NCBI RefSeq assembly: GCF_009766005.1
Contig: NZ_LMUK01000028.1
Span: 1-64,000, forward strand
DNA: 64,000 nt
Source of the DNA: Bradyrhizobium sp. S69
GTDB taxonomy: Bacteria; Pseudomonadota; Alphaproteobacteria; Rhizobiales; Xanthobacteraceae
Direction: 5' to 3'
Shown: in pieces, positions 1 to 8,002 of the stretch
Layout: every line of letters begins with the position of its first letter
Position numbering within the stretch: the stretch's first letter is position 1
Position numbers and translations under genes: made by a program
The notes under the pieces: generated by a model
What the model saw: the letters and a program-made list of their open reading frames with translations, nothing else
What the model was told of the DNA's origin: nothing
Database searches by the model: none

Positions 1-891
1 ATAGGAAAAAACGAACGCGGCGTAGACGATGAACAGGATGTTGCCGCAGATCCGGACGCAGGTCCTCAGCGCCGCCTTGAGCACGCCGAAATTGAATTCG
101 CCGCAGATCATCGCGATCAGCATCGCCAGCAGGCATCCGACCGCAGCGGCTTCGGTCGGCGTCACCAGCCCCGAATAGATGCTGCCCATGGTGCCGCCGA
201 TCAGGAACACGAACGGCAGCACATCGAGAATGGCGCCCAGCAATTCCCGCATCGAACGCGGGCCGCGTTCGACCGGCGCCACATCGGGTTTCAGCCAGGC
301 GTGCACGGCGATGTAGGCCATGAACAGGAAGGTCAGCAGAAAGCCGGGCAGTACGCCGGCCATGAACAGCTTTGCGACCGAGGTCTCGGTGAACGTGCCG
401 TAAACGATCATCGCGATGCTCGGCGGAAACAGGATCCCGAGCGTGCCGCCGGCGGCCAGCGAGCCCGCCGACAAGCGCGGACTGTAGTTGCGCTTCTGCA
501 ATTCCGGCAGCGCGACCCGGCCGATCGATGCGGCGGTCACCACGCTGGAGCCGCTGATCGCGGCGAAGATCGCACAGCCCGCGATGTTGGTCTGCAACAG
601 CCCGCCGGGCATCCAGGCCACCAGCGTCGACAGGCCGCGATAGACCCGCTGGCTGAGTTTGCTCTCCTGCAATATCTCGGCCATCAGGATGAACAGCGGG
701 ATCGCGGTCAGCGTAAAGCTGTCCATGCTGCCCCAACTGACGAGGCCGATGCCTTTCAATCCCGCCAATCCCGCATGCATGAAGAGATACAGCACGGAGG
801 GCACCAGGATCGCGAATGGAATGGTCATGCCCACGGTCAACAGGCCGAGGAAAACCAGCATCACGACGATGAATTCGACACCCGGGCTCAT
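1..891 (-). CDS. dctM: TRAP transporter large permease DctM, 3' end cut by window edge
   Basis: The large membrane subunit of a TRAP transporter forms the substrate channel and uses an ion gradient to import the ligand delivered by the binding protein. The first 297 codons are present and remain open to the window edge. The N-terminus (MSPGVEFIVVMLVFL) is hydrophobic and is followed by family-typical stretches such as IPLFILMAE, SGSSVVTAA and GGTLGILFPPS. The ATG at 891-889 overlaps the stop of the upstream dctQ gene (ATGA), so the two are translationally coupled. The substrate cannot be told from this subunit; a dicarboxylate or other organic acid is usual. Confidence 0.93.
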   Translation of the reverse strand, partial: MSPGVEFIVVMLVFLGLLTVGMTIPFAILVPSVLYLFMHAGLAGLKGIGLVSWGSMDSFTLTAIPLFILMAEILQESKLSQRVYRGLSTLVAWMPGGLLQTNIAGCAIFAAISGSSVVTAASIGRVALPELQKRNYSPRLSAGSLAAGGTLGILFPPSIAMIVYGTFTETSVAKLFMAGVLPGFLLTFLFMAYIAVHAWLKPDVAPVERGPRSMRELLGAILDVLPFVFLIGGTMGSIYSGLVTPTEAAAVGCLLAMLIAMICGEFNFGVLKAALRTCVRICGNILFIVYAAFVFSY

Positions 892-1436
892 GCGCGATCG
901 CCCCGCGCCAAAATTCGCGCTTTGGCTAGCATCGCGCGGATCAGGGCCAGGCACAGCAGCGCCATCCCGATCGCCATCGTGCATTGCGGCAGCCATAACG
1001 GCGTATGCAGCGGCGTCGGCGCGACGTCTTCGGAATGCCAGGAGTTGGACGCGAGCCGGTACAATTGCCACGTCACCAGCGCGGAGGCGACCAGCGAAAT
1101 GCAGTCGAACACCAGTTGCGACAATAGCCGCGCGGCGAACGACAGCCGGGTCTGCACCAGTTCGACGCGATGGAAGGCGCCATGGGCCTCGGCGACCGAC
1201 ATGCTCAGGAAGGTGAGCGCTACCAGGAGATAGCCGCAGACTTCATCGGTGATCTGGAACGAGGTCGAAAATACATTGCGTGCGATCGCTTCGGCCGCGA
1301 TCAGCACGATCGACGCGATCAAGAACAGCGCGCAGATCGCTTCGCAGGTATCCTCGACCAGGGTCGATCCGGCCACGATTTGTTCGACGGCATGGGGCGC
1401 CGCCCCACCGGCCGAGGGCTCCGAAGGCGTCGCCAT
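888..1436 (-). CDS. dctQ: TRAP transporter small permease DctQ
   Basis: The small TRAP membrane subunit (182 residues) bridges binding protein and DctM. Four hydrophobic segments are visible (starting near CALFLIASIVLIAAE, YLLVALTFL, FDCISLVASALV and MAIGMALLCLAL), as expected for DctQ. The ATG at 1436 (MATPSEPSAGG) was chosen because it lies 2 bases after the dctP stop; a longer frame would run back into dctP. Its stop overlaps the dctM start. Substrate unknown. Confidence 0.88.
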   Translation of the reverse strand: MATPSEPSAGGAAPHAVEQIVAGSTLVEDTCEAICALFLIASIVLIAAEAIARNVFSTSFQITDEVCGYLLVALTFLSMSVAEAHGAFHRVELVQTRLSFAARLLSQLVFDCISLVASALVTWQLYRLASNSWHSEDVAPTPLHTPLWLPQCTMAIGMALLCLALIRAMLAKARILARGDRA

Positions 1437-1438
1437 GA

Positions 1439-2446
1439 TTATCGGCCGATGGCGGCGCGGACTTGTTTCAGCGCGACGACCGCATCGGGGCCCTGGGTCT
1501 TGGCCCACTCCTCCCAATACGGCGCGATCACCTTGACCGCCGCATCGATTTCCTCGGGGTTTTCCCGGGTAATGGTCATGCCGCCGTCGGCGAACTTTTT
1601 GGTGAGGTCTTCTTCCTCATCCTGCATCGCCTTGGTGATCAGCGGCAGATTGGCCGTGATGATCTTGCGCACTTTATCCTGCGTCTCCGGCGTCAGCTTT
1701 TCGAACCGCTCCTTGTTGGCGATGATGACCGAGTTGAAATAGTTGATGCCGATCCGGTAGTTGTATTTCAGCAGGTCCTTCCAGATATTGCCGCCGCCGG
1801 TGTTGGCGGTGAGCACGCCGTCGACCACGCCGCGGTCAAGCGCGGAAGGCACCTGCGGCGCGCCGATGGTCTGCGGGATGCCGCCCAGCCGCTTGATGAA
1901 TTCGCCCTGCTCCGGCGAGGTGACGCGAATCTTCTGGCCCTTGAAGTCGGCCAGCGAGGTCAGCTTCTTGCTCGAATAGGCCACCTGGAACGGATAAAGA
2001 TATTGCCCGAGCACGACCAGGCCTTTTTTCTCGAACGCCCGGGTCAAATAAGGCGTCATGATCGCCGTGGCCTTGTCGTAATCCGACAACGTCCGCAGCA
2101 GCATCGGCAGCCGCAGCACGCCGCCGATCGGCACATTGCCGAGGAAATAGCCATCGTCGCCCATCTGCACGACATCGTCGCTGACGGCTTGGGTAATGGT
2201 CGTGGTGTTGATCGGGAGCGAGCCTCCCAGATGCAGCCGGATCGAAAGCTCGCCGCCGGTTTCCTTTTCGATCTGCGCGATCGTGGTATCGAGCCCCTTG
2301 ACGGCGGCAACCGTCCCGACCGCGTTATAGACGTAGAGATCCCATTTTTCGGCGGCGACGGCCTGCCTGCCCGGCGCCAGCAGCAGCGTCAGCGCGGAGA
2401 TCGCCGCCGCCGCGCGCAGAACCAACCCCGTTTTCACCCCAGACAT
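1439..2446 (-). CDS. dctP: TRAP transporter periplasmic solute-binding protein DctP
   Basis: A 335-residue periplasmic binding protein that captures the TRAP substrate. A signal peptide runs to about residue 32 (hydrophobic core ISALTLLLAPG, cleavage near AVAAEKW). The DctP fold is indicated by FKGQKIRVTSPEQGEFIKRLG and by VPSALDRGVVDGV, the region where the family carries its carboxylate-binding Arg and loop. A GGGAGC ribosome site lies 6 bases before the ATG. It is the first gene of dctP-dctQ-dctM. Binding-protein sequence alone does not fix the ligand. Confidence 0.92.
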   Translation of the reverse strand: MSGVKTGLVLRAAAAISALTLLLAPGRQAVAAEKWDLYVYNAVGTVAAVKGLDTTIAQIEKETGGELSIRLHLGGSLPINTTTITQAVSDDVVQMGDDGYFLGNVPIGGVLRLPMLLRTLSDYDKATAIMTPYLTRAFEKKGLVVLGQYLYPFQVAYSSKKLTSLADFKGQKIRVTSPEQGEFIKRLGGIPQTIGAPQVPSALDRGVVDGVLTANTGGGNIWKDLLKYNYRIGINYFNSVIIANKERFEKLTPETQDKVRKIITANLPLITKAMQDEEEDLTKKFADGGMTITRENPEEIDAAVKVIAPYWEEWAKTQGPDAVVALKQVRAAIGR

Positions 2447-2555
2447 AGTTTGCTCCCGTTTCGTCTTCTGTTTTTTTCAGTATCATCTATATCCGCCGGT
2501 CGAGCAAATCATCCGGGGCAATCTCGGCGCGAGGCATGGCGCCATGCGCAGAAAA

Positions 2556-2662
2556 GTCATGGTTCGAGACGGCGCAAGTGCACCTCCTCACCATGAGGTC
2601 GCCACATAACCGCCCCCTCATCCTGAGGAGCGCGCCCTTGCGCGCGTCTCGAAGGATGGACG
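2556..2662. repeat. Intergenic inverted repeat, family A
   Basis: Two facing half-sites (about 2560-2601 and 2613-2659) carry the words TTCGAGACG/CGTCTCGAA and CATGAGG/CCTCATCCTGAGGAG. The same words recur at 58808-58914. It fills most of the 238-bp gap between livF and dctP (2447-2684), where no gene is seen. Transcribed, it would fold into a long hairpin and could terminate the liv transcript. Confidence 0.7.
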
Positions 2663-2684
2663 GCACGTTGGGCGTCTGCACCAA

Positions 2685-3383
2685 TCAAACCTCGAGCCAC
2701 TCCTTGCGCACGGCGGAATTCGCGCCGAGGTCGCCCGGCGTGCCCTCGAACACGATTCGGCCGTGGCCCATCACATAAAGCCTGGATGATATCTTGAGCG
2801 CGATCGCGAGTTTCTGCTCGACCAGCAGGACCGAAACGCCGCGCCGCGCGATCTCGGCCAGGAGTTCGCCGACCTGCTCGACCAGCTTGGGCGCCAGCCC
2901 TTCGGTAGGCTCGTCGATCAGCATCAGATCGGGATCGCCCATCAGGGTGCGGCACATCGTCAACATCTGCTGCTCGCCACCCGACAACACGCCCGCCGAC
3001 GTATCCTGGCGCGCCTTCAGGTTTGGAAACAACGCAAACACATCGTCGAAATTCCAGCGGCCGAATGTGCCGGAACGCTTGAGGCCGAGTTCGAGATTTT
3101 GCCGCACCGTCAGGGTCGGAAAGATCTGGCGGTCCTCCGGCACGTAACCGATGCCGCAATGCGCGACCTGATCGGGGCGCAAGCCCGCGATGTCCTTGCC
3201 CTTGAATTTTACCGTGCCTTGGGCGGTGACCAGCCCCATGATCGACTTGCAGGCGGTCGATCGGCCGACGCCGTTGCGCCCGAGCAGGCTGACGATCTCG
3301 CCGTCATTCACGTCCATTGCCACGCCATGCAGGATGTGGCTTTGGCCGTAATAAGCGTGGAGGTCGCGGACTTCGAGGATCAT
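2685..3383 (-). CDS. livF: Branched-chain amino acid-type ABC transporter ATPase LivF
   Basis: The second ATPase of a HAAT-family importer, 232 residues. The signature LSGGEQQML, Walker B LMLIDEPTEG and the LLVEQ switch region are intact. The P-loop reads GRNGVGRST, with Arg in place of the usual Lys of GxxGxGK[ST]; the codon is CGA at about 3261-3263, so this is not a reading-frame error. Its ATG overlaps the livG stop (ATGA). It is the last gene of livK-H-M-G-F. The ligand is not necessarily an amino acid, given the divergent hydantoinase gene. Confidence 0.93.
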   Translation of the reverse strand: MILEVRDLHAYYGQSHILHGVAMDVNDGEIVSLLGRNGVGRSTACKSIMGLVTAQGTVKFKGKDIAGLRPDQVAHCGIGYVPEDRQIFPTLTVRQNLELGLKRSGTFGRWNFDDVFALFPNLKARQDTSAGVLSGGEQQMLTMCRTLMGDPDLMLIDEPTEGLAPKLVEQVGELLAEIARRGVSVLLVEQKLAIALKISSRLYVMGHGRIVFEGTPGDLGANSAVRKEWLEV

Positions 3384-4135
3384 GCGGCGTCCAGTGCCCC
3401 GAGATAGGCTTCCTGAACGGCGGGATTGGCGCGCACGATGTGCGGCGGCCCCGACGCGATGACCTGGCCATAGACCAGAACCGTGATGACGTCGGCGAGA
3501 TCGAACACCACTTTCATGTCGTGCTCGACCATCAGCAGCGTCTTGCCCTTGGAGACCCGGCGGATTAGCGCAACCGCGTTATCGGTCTCCGAGTTGCTCA
3601 TTCCCGCGGTCGGCTCATCGAGCAGGATGACGGACGCGCCGCCCGCGATCGTCATGCCGATCTCGAGCGCGCGCTGATCGGCATACGACAACAGGCCGGC
3701 CGCGGTGTCGCGGCGGGGCGTGAGATTGAGATCCTCCAGCATCGCATCGGTGCGCGCGGTCAATTCGCGCTGCAGCCACAGCGGCGTCCAGAACGAATAG
3801 CGATAGCCCATGCTCCACAACAGCGCGCAGCGCAGGTTCTCGAACACCGACAGCCGGTGGAAGATCGAGGTGATCTGAAAGCTTCGCGACAGCCCCATCC
3901 GGTTGATCTTGTGCGGCGGCAACCCGTCGATACGGACATCGTTCAGCAAAATCTCGCCGCTCGATATCCGGAACCGTCCGCTGATCAGGTTGAACAGCGT
4001 GGTCTTGCCGGCGCCGTTCGGACCGATGATGGCGTGACGTTCGCCCCTGGCGATATCGAGGCTGACGCCGCGGATGATTTCGAGATTGCCGAACGCCTTG
4101 CCGACGTTTTTCAAAGCGAGCGCCGCATCGCTCAT
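3380..4135 (-). CDS. livG: Branched-chain amino acid-type ABC transporter ATPase LivG
   Basis: The first ATPase of the importer, 251 residues. It has a canonical Walker A (GPNGAGKTT), Walker B (VILLDEPTAGMS), and the C-terminal GQVIASGPPHIVRANPAVQEAYLG region that is a LivG hallmark. The signature position reads LLSYADQRALEIG, the usual LivG variant of LSGG. The start at 4135 (MSDAALALKNVG) overlaps the livM stop by 4 bases. The same frame stays open much further upstream, but that part is a shadow of livM. Confidence 0.94.
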   Translation of the reverse strand: MSDAALALKNVGKAFGNLEIIRGVSLDIARGERHAIIGPNGAGKTTLFNLISGRFRISSGEILLNDVRIDGLPPHKINRMGLSRSFQITSIFHRLSVFENLRCALLWSMGYRYSFWTPLWLQRELTARTDAMLEDLNLTPRRDTAAGLLSYADQRALEIGMTIAGGASVILLDEPTAGMSNSETDNAVALIRRVSKGKTLLMVEHDMKVVFDLADVITVLVYGQVIASGPPHIVRANPAVQEAYLGALDAA

Positions 4136-5415
4136 GCGACGCTCCGCTGCGGCTTGAGACCCTGCATCAGGCCTTCCCAGACCCGCCGAAACGATCGCGC
4201 TTCCAGCCGCAACCAGAACCCGCCGCCGAGAAGGCAGACCGCCGCCGATAGCCACGGCAGCGTGGCATGGACGTCGATCTTGTTGCCGAACAGAACCAGC
4301 GACTTGCCTTGCGCAGCACCAATGGTCAGGAACGAGGTCAGTTCCACCAGGCCGACAAAGCCTGCCACCATCAGGATGCCGGGCACCAGCACCCTGATAT
4401 AGGGCACCGCCAGGCGGCCAAGCTGCCCGCCGCGAACAATCGGGCCGTGGGCCGTCACCAGCCCCATGATTCCGCTTGGTGCGAAAATCACCATGCTGAT
4501 GAAGAGCACGCCGACATAGACCAGCCAGGAATTCGACATCAGGCTGACGCCGCTTTGCAGCAGCGTGATCAGCACCGCGCCGAGGATCGGACCGCCGAAC
4601 GAGGCGGAGCCGCCGATATAGGCCATCAGCAGCGCATTGGCCGACAACGGAGCTGCCAGCGCATCGAAGGTCACGATCTCGTAGGTGATGGCGTATAATC
4701 CGCCGCCGATGCCCGCGAACAGACCGGACAGCGCGAATTGAAAGAAGCGCACCATGCGCGGGTCGTAGCCGACGAACTGCACCCGCTCGAAATTGTCGCG
4801 CGACGCGTTCGCCATCCGGCCGAGCGGCGTCATGGTCAGGAAGAACATCGCCAGCGCCGATAGCAGCGTCCACGCCAGGATCAGATAATAGACCTGGATG
4901 CCTTGCGCATAGGTCAGACCAAACAGGCTGCGGCCGATCATGCGGTTGGTATTGACGCCGCCCTCGCCGCCGAAGAAATGCTGGAACATCAGCGCCGAGG
5001 TGACCATCAGTTCGCCGATCCCAAGCGTGATCATCGCAAAAGCCGTCGCGCGCTGCTTGGTCGCGATATAGCCGAGCACGATCGCAAGCCCAAGCCCGGA
5101 AAGCCCTGACAGCAACGGGATCAGTTCCATCGGCAACGGCAGGCTGCCGGCGCTGGCCATGTTGAGGAAATGAATGGTCGCATAGCCGCCGATCCCGAAG
5201 AAGGTGGCGTGGCACAGCGAGAACAGTCCGGCCTGCCCGAGCAGCATGTTGTAGGACAACGCCAGGATGCTCATCATGCCCATCTGGCTCAGCATCGAGA
5301 TGACAAAACCGGATTGCCGCCCGGTGTGATAATTGTAGAACGCCCAAGGTGCTGCGATCGCGAGCGCCAGCACCAATATCCAGATCGAGATTTGCCAGAA
5401 CCGGGACGCCGTCAT
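4132..5415 (-). CDS. livM: Branched-chain amino acid-type ABC transporter permease LivM, C-terminally extended
   Basis: A permease of 427 residues with the LivM core (GQAGLFSLCHATFFGIGGYA; SREN-type loop MANASRDNFERVQFVGYD; GGAGT-equivalent region near GLFAGIGGGLYA). After the usual end of the family (IFAPSGIMGL) about 105 further residues follow with two more hydrophobic stretches (VLVPGILMVAGFVGLVEL and LSAAVCLLGGGFWL). The start at 5415 (MTASRFWQ) overlaps the livH stop by 4 bases. The extension has no recognised domain. Confidence 0.92.
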   Translation of the reverse strand: MTASRFWQISIWILVLALAIAAPWAFYNYHTGRQSGFVISMLSQMGMMSILALSYNMLLGQAGLFSLCHATFFGIGGYATIHFLNMASAGSLPLPMELIPLLSGLSGLGLAIVLGYIATKQRATAFAMITLGIGELMVTSALMFQHFFGGEGGVNTNRMIGRSLFGLTYAQGIQVYYLILAWTLLSALAMFFLTMTPLGRMANASRDNFERVQFVGYDPRMVRFFQFALSGLFAGIGGGLYAITYEIVTFDALAAPLSANALLMAYIGGSASFGGPILGAVLITLLQSGVSLMSNSWLVYVGVLFISMVIFAPSGIMGLVTAHGPIVRGGQLGRLAVPYIRVLVPGILMVAGFVGLVELTSFLTIGAAQGKSLVLFGNKIDVHATLPWLSAAVCLLGGGFWLRLEARSFRRVWEGLMQGLKPQRSVA

Positions 5416-6359
5416 GTGTCGCGCGTTCCCATCAGGCCGCGCGGCCGGAACGACAGGATGATAATCATCATCGCGAATGGCAGCAGCGCGCCGATGCGGG
5501 CCACCGGCACGGTCAGGATTTCGGTGAACAGATTGTCGCCGGTAACCGTGATGCCGAGCGGCCTGAGCAGGTCGAGCATCGAAGTGTTGATCACCACCGC
5601 GAAGGTCATGATCAGCCCCATCAGGATCGAGGCGACGAAGCAGCCGGCGAGCGAGCCGAGCCCGCCGAACACCACGACGACGAAGACGATCGGCCCCATC
5701 GATTCCGCCATGCCGGGTTCCGTGGTCTGGTAGTTGCCGCCGATCACCCCCGCGAGCCCGGCCAGCAGGCAACCTCCGGCGAACACGATGGTGAAGACGC
5801 GCGGCACGTTATGCCCGAGCGCGCTCGCCATTTGCGGATGGGTGAGCGCTGCCTGGATCACCAGGCCGATCCGGGTTTTCTTCAGCAGCAGCCAGGTCGC
5901 CACCAGCATGCCGACCGAGACCAGCAGCATGAAGCCGCGATAGGCCGGGAAGTTGGCGCCATAGATCGTGAACAGCGAAAAGTCGAGGCTCGGAGGCACC
6001 CGATAGGCCATCGGCAGCATGCCCCAGATCATCTGGACGCTGCGCTGGACGATGAAGACGAGGCCGAAGGTAAACAGCAGCTCGGCGATATGGCCGTTGT
6101 GATGAACGCGCCGCAGGCCCCACACCTCGATCGCGGCGCCGATTAGCGCACAGAGCAGCGGCGCAATGATCAGCGCAGGAAAGAACCCGACGAACCGGCT
6201 GACGGTGAACGCTAGATACGCCCCGATCATGTAGATCGAGGCATGGGCGAAATTCAGCACGCCCATCATGCTGAAGATCAGCGTCAGGCCGCTGGCCAGC
6301 ATGAACAGCAGCATGCCGTAGACCAGGCCATTGAACAGGGAAACGAGGACTATCTCCAT
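5412..6359 (-). CDS. livH: Branched-chain amino acid-type ABC transporter permease LivH
   Basis: An inner-membrane permease of 315 residues, normal for LivH. The N-terminus (MEIVLVSLFNGLVYGMLLFML) and the motif LNFAHASIYMIGAYLA are family-typical, and the C-terminal RPRGLMGTRDT end is standard. It starts 41 bases after the livK-like gene and overlaps livM, so the five genes form one operon. With LivM it forms the transmembrane pathway of the importer. Confidence 0.94.
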   Translation of the reverse strand: MEIVLVSLFNGLVYGMLLFMLASGLTLIFSMMGVLNFAHASIYMIGAYLAFTVSRFVGFFPALIIAPLLCALIGAAIEVWGLRRVHHNGHIAELLFTFGLVFIVQRSVQMIWGMLPMAYRVPPSLDFSLFTIYGANFPAYRGFMLLVSVGMLVATWLLLKKTRIGLVIQAALTHPQMASALGHNVPRVFTIVFAGGCLLAGLAGVIGGNYQTTEPGMAESMGPIVFVVVVFGGLGSLAGCFVASILMGLIMTFAVVINTSMLDLLRPLGITVTGDNLFTEILTVPVARIGALLPFAMMIIILSFRPRGLMGTRDT

Positions 6360-6400
6360 GACCGCCTCGTTCTCCCGTTCACCGCCCTTTCACGTACGCT

Positions 6401-7663
6401 CTATTCCGTCGGCCGCTTCATCTTGCAGACGGTCGGCAAGGTCAGGTCGGCGGCGGTCGCCGTCATGATGTTCTTCCAGCCGAAGCCGGTATGTTCGGAG
6501 TCGTATTTCACGTCCTTGGAGAACACGCCGACATAATACGGCATCAGCAATTGGTGATCTTCCTTGCGCATGATGTTTTCCTGGCCGTCCAGATCCTTGT
6601 AGTGCATGTCCTCGAGCGCCAGCGCCACCTTCAGCGGATCGGTGCTGCCCGCCTTGTTGATGGCATCGGCCAGCATGTCGATCATGGTCAGGAAATTGAG
6701 TGTCGAGAAGTCGGTCTGGTGATCGACCCGCCAGTCGATCGCAATCTTTTCGGCGGCCGCGCTTTTCTGATCGACCGCGACATTGCCGTTGAACTCCATC
6801 ACCGACGTCAGCCGGTTCTCGCCGGCCGGTCCGATCGCGGTAGGTCCGCCGATCAGATGCGCCAGGAAGGTATCGAACCGCACGTTAAGACCGTCATCCA
6901 CCGCCGCCTTGATCAGGAGATTGAGGTCGCGGTTATAATTGCCGGTGACCACGCTCTGGGCGCCGGATGCCTTGATTTTCGCAATGTACGGCGTGAAATC
7001 CTGCACCTTGCCGAACGGCATCAATTCGTCGCCGACAATTTCGATGTCGGGCCGCAGCTTTGCCAGCCATTTCTTGCTGTCATGCTGGATCGATTGGCCG
7101 AACAGATAATCCTGATTCAGCAGATAGACCTTTTTCAGATCCGCCGGCAGCGATTTGATCCGCGCCGCGGCGCGCATATCGACGCTGCCCGCGAAGCGGA
7201 AGTGCCAGAAATCGCATTGCTCGTTGGTCAGTTCGGTCGCAAGCGCGCCGCAGTTCAGATACAGGATGCGGTTATCCGGATTGCGCGCGTTGTGCTTGGA
7301 GACCGCGTCGATCAGCGCCGAGCCGACATTCGATCCGGTGCAATGCATCACGAACGGAATGTTCTGGTCGGTCATGCTCTTCAGCGCGATCAGCGCTTCG
7401 GCGGGCTGCAGCTTGTCGTCGAACGGCACGATCTCGAACTTGCGGCCGAGCGCACCGCCCATGGCGTTCTTTCGCGCAATGATGAATTGAAAGGCTTTTA
7501 GAAATTCATCGCCGCCGGAGGCGAATGGCCCCGAGAAGGGATCGGTGTAGGCAAGCTTGATGGTCTCCTCGGCCGCCGCCGCCGGCCGCCCGAACACCAT
7601 GAGACTAAAAATGGTAAAGGCGACCGCAAAAGAATAGCAAATCAGGCGCAAGCAAAAGCTCAT
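6401..7663 (-). CDS. Periplasmic ligand-binding protein of the liv-type ABC transporter
   Basis: A Peripla_BP_6-type solute-binding protein of 420 residues that should deliver the ligand to LivHMGF. A signal peptide with core YSFAVAFTIFSLMVFG ends near AAAAEETIKLAY. The segment ETIKLAYTDPFSGPFASGGDE is the typical first strand and ligand loop. The ATG at 7663 was preferred over an upstream in-frame ATG because GGGAGGG sits at the right distance and the signal peptide then begins properly. The ligand is unknown; the divergent hydantoinase gene suggests a ureide or cyclic amide, which is inference only. Confidence 0.9.
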   Translation of the reverse strand: MSFCLRLICYSFAVAFTIFSLMVFGRPAAAAEETIKLAYTDPFSGPFASGGDEFLKAFQFIIARKNAMGGALGRKFEIVPFDDKLQPAEALIALKSMTDQNIPFVMHCTGSNVGSALIDAVSKHNARNPDNRILYLNCGALATELTNEQCDFWHFRFAGSVDMRAAARIKSLPADLKKVYLLNQDYLFGQSIQHDSKKWLAKLRPDIEIVGDELMPFGKVQDFTPYIAKIKASGAQSVVTGNYNRDLNLLIKAAVDDGLNVRFDTFLAHLIGGPTAIGPAGENRLTSVMEFNGNVAVDQKSAAAEKIAIDWRVDHQTDFSTLNFLTMIDMLADAINKAGSTDPLKVALALEDMHYKDLDGQENIMRKEDHQLLMPYYVGVFSKDVKYDSEHTGFGWKNIMTATAADLTLPTVCKMKRPTE

Positions 7664-7683
7664 CGCGTCCCTCCCCGATGCCT

Positions 7684-7700
7684 CTATCCTTTTCGGATAG
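7684..7700. promoter_or_regulatory. Inverted repeat upstream of the liv operon
   Basis: CTATCC-TTTTC-GGATAG is a perfect 6-bp-arm palindrome 20 bases upstream of the livK-like start codon, in the 339-bp divergent gap 7664-8002. It could be an operator or a 5'-UTR hairpin. Nothing else coding is seen in that gap. Confidence 0.35.
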
Positions 7701-8002
7701 GTATTCTTTATTGGGCGGGAGAGTACATCGTCACGGAAGTGAGTCAATTGGCGGACGCCGGTTGCGACCGCACCAATGCCTTTTGTGACAGACTAAAGAT
7801 TGGGCGAAGTTCGCTTCGGTTGTATGGGCCTCATCGAGATGGATGCACCACTCCTGCGCACCGAGCTGGCTGCGGAATATCACCTACCCGCCCAGCCCCG
7901 TAGCGGCTACATCTGGGGCTCCTAAACTTGTTTGGCCCGATTTTCGCTTCTACGATGGCGGCAGATCGGGCTGCCGAGCATTTTTCGGTGTCAGGAGACG
8001 TC

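Noticed and set aside
4136..5347. N-terminal extension of LivG by about 400 codons
   Set aside because: This part is the livM gene read in another frame; the ATGA overlap sets the real livG start at 4135.
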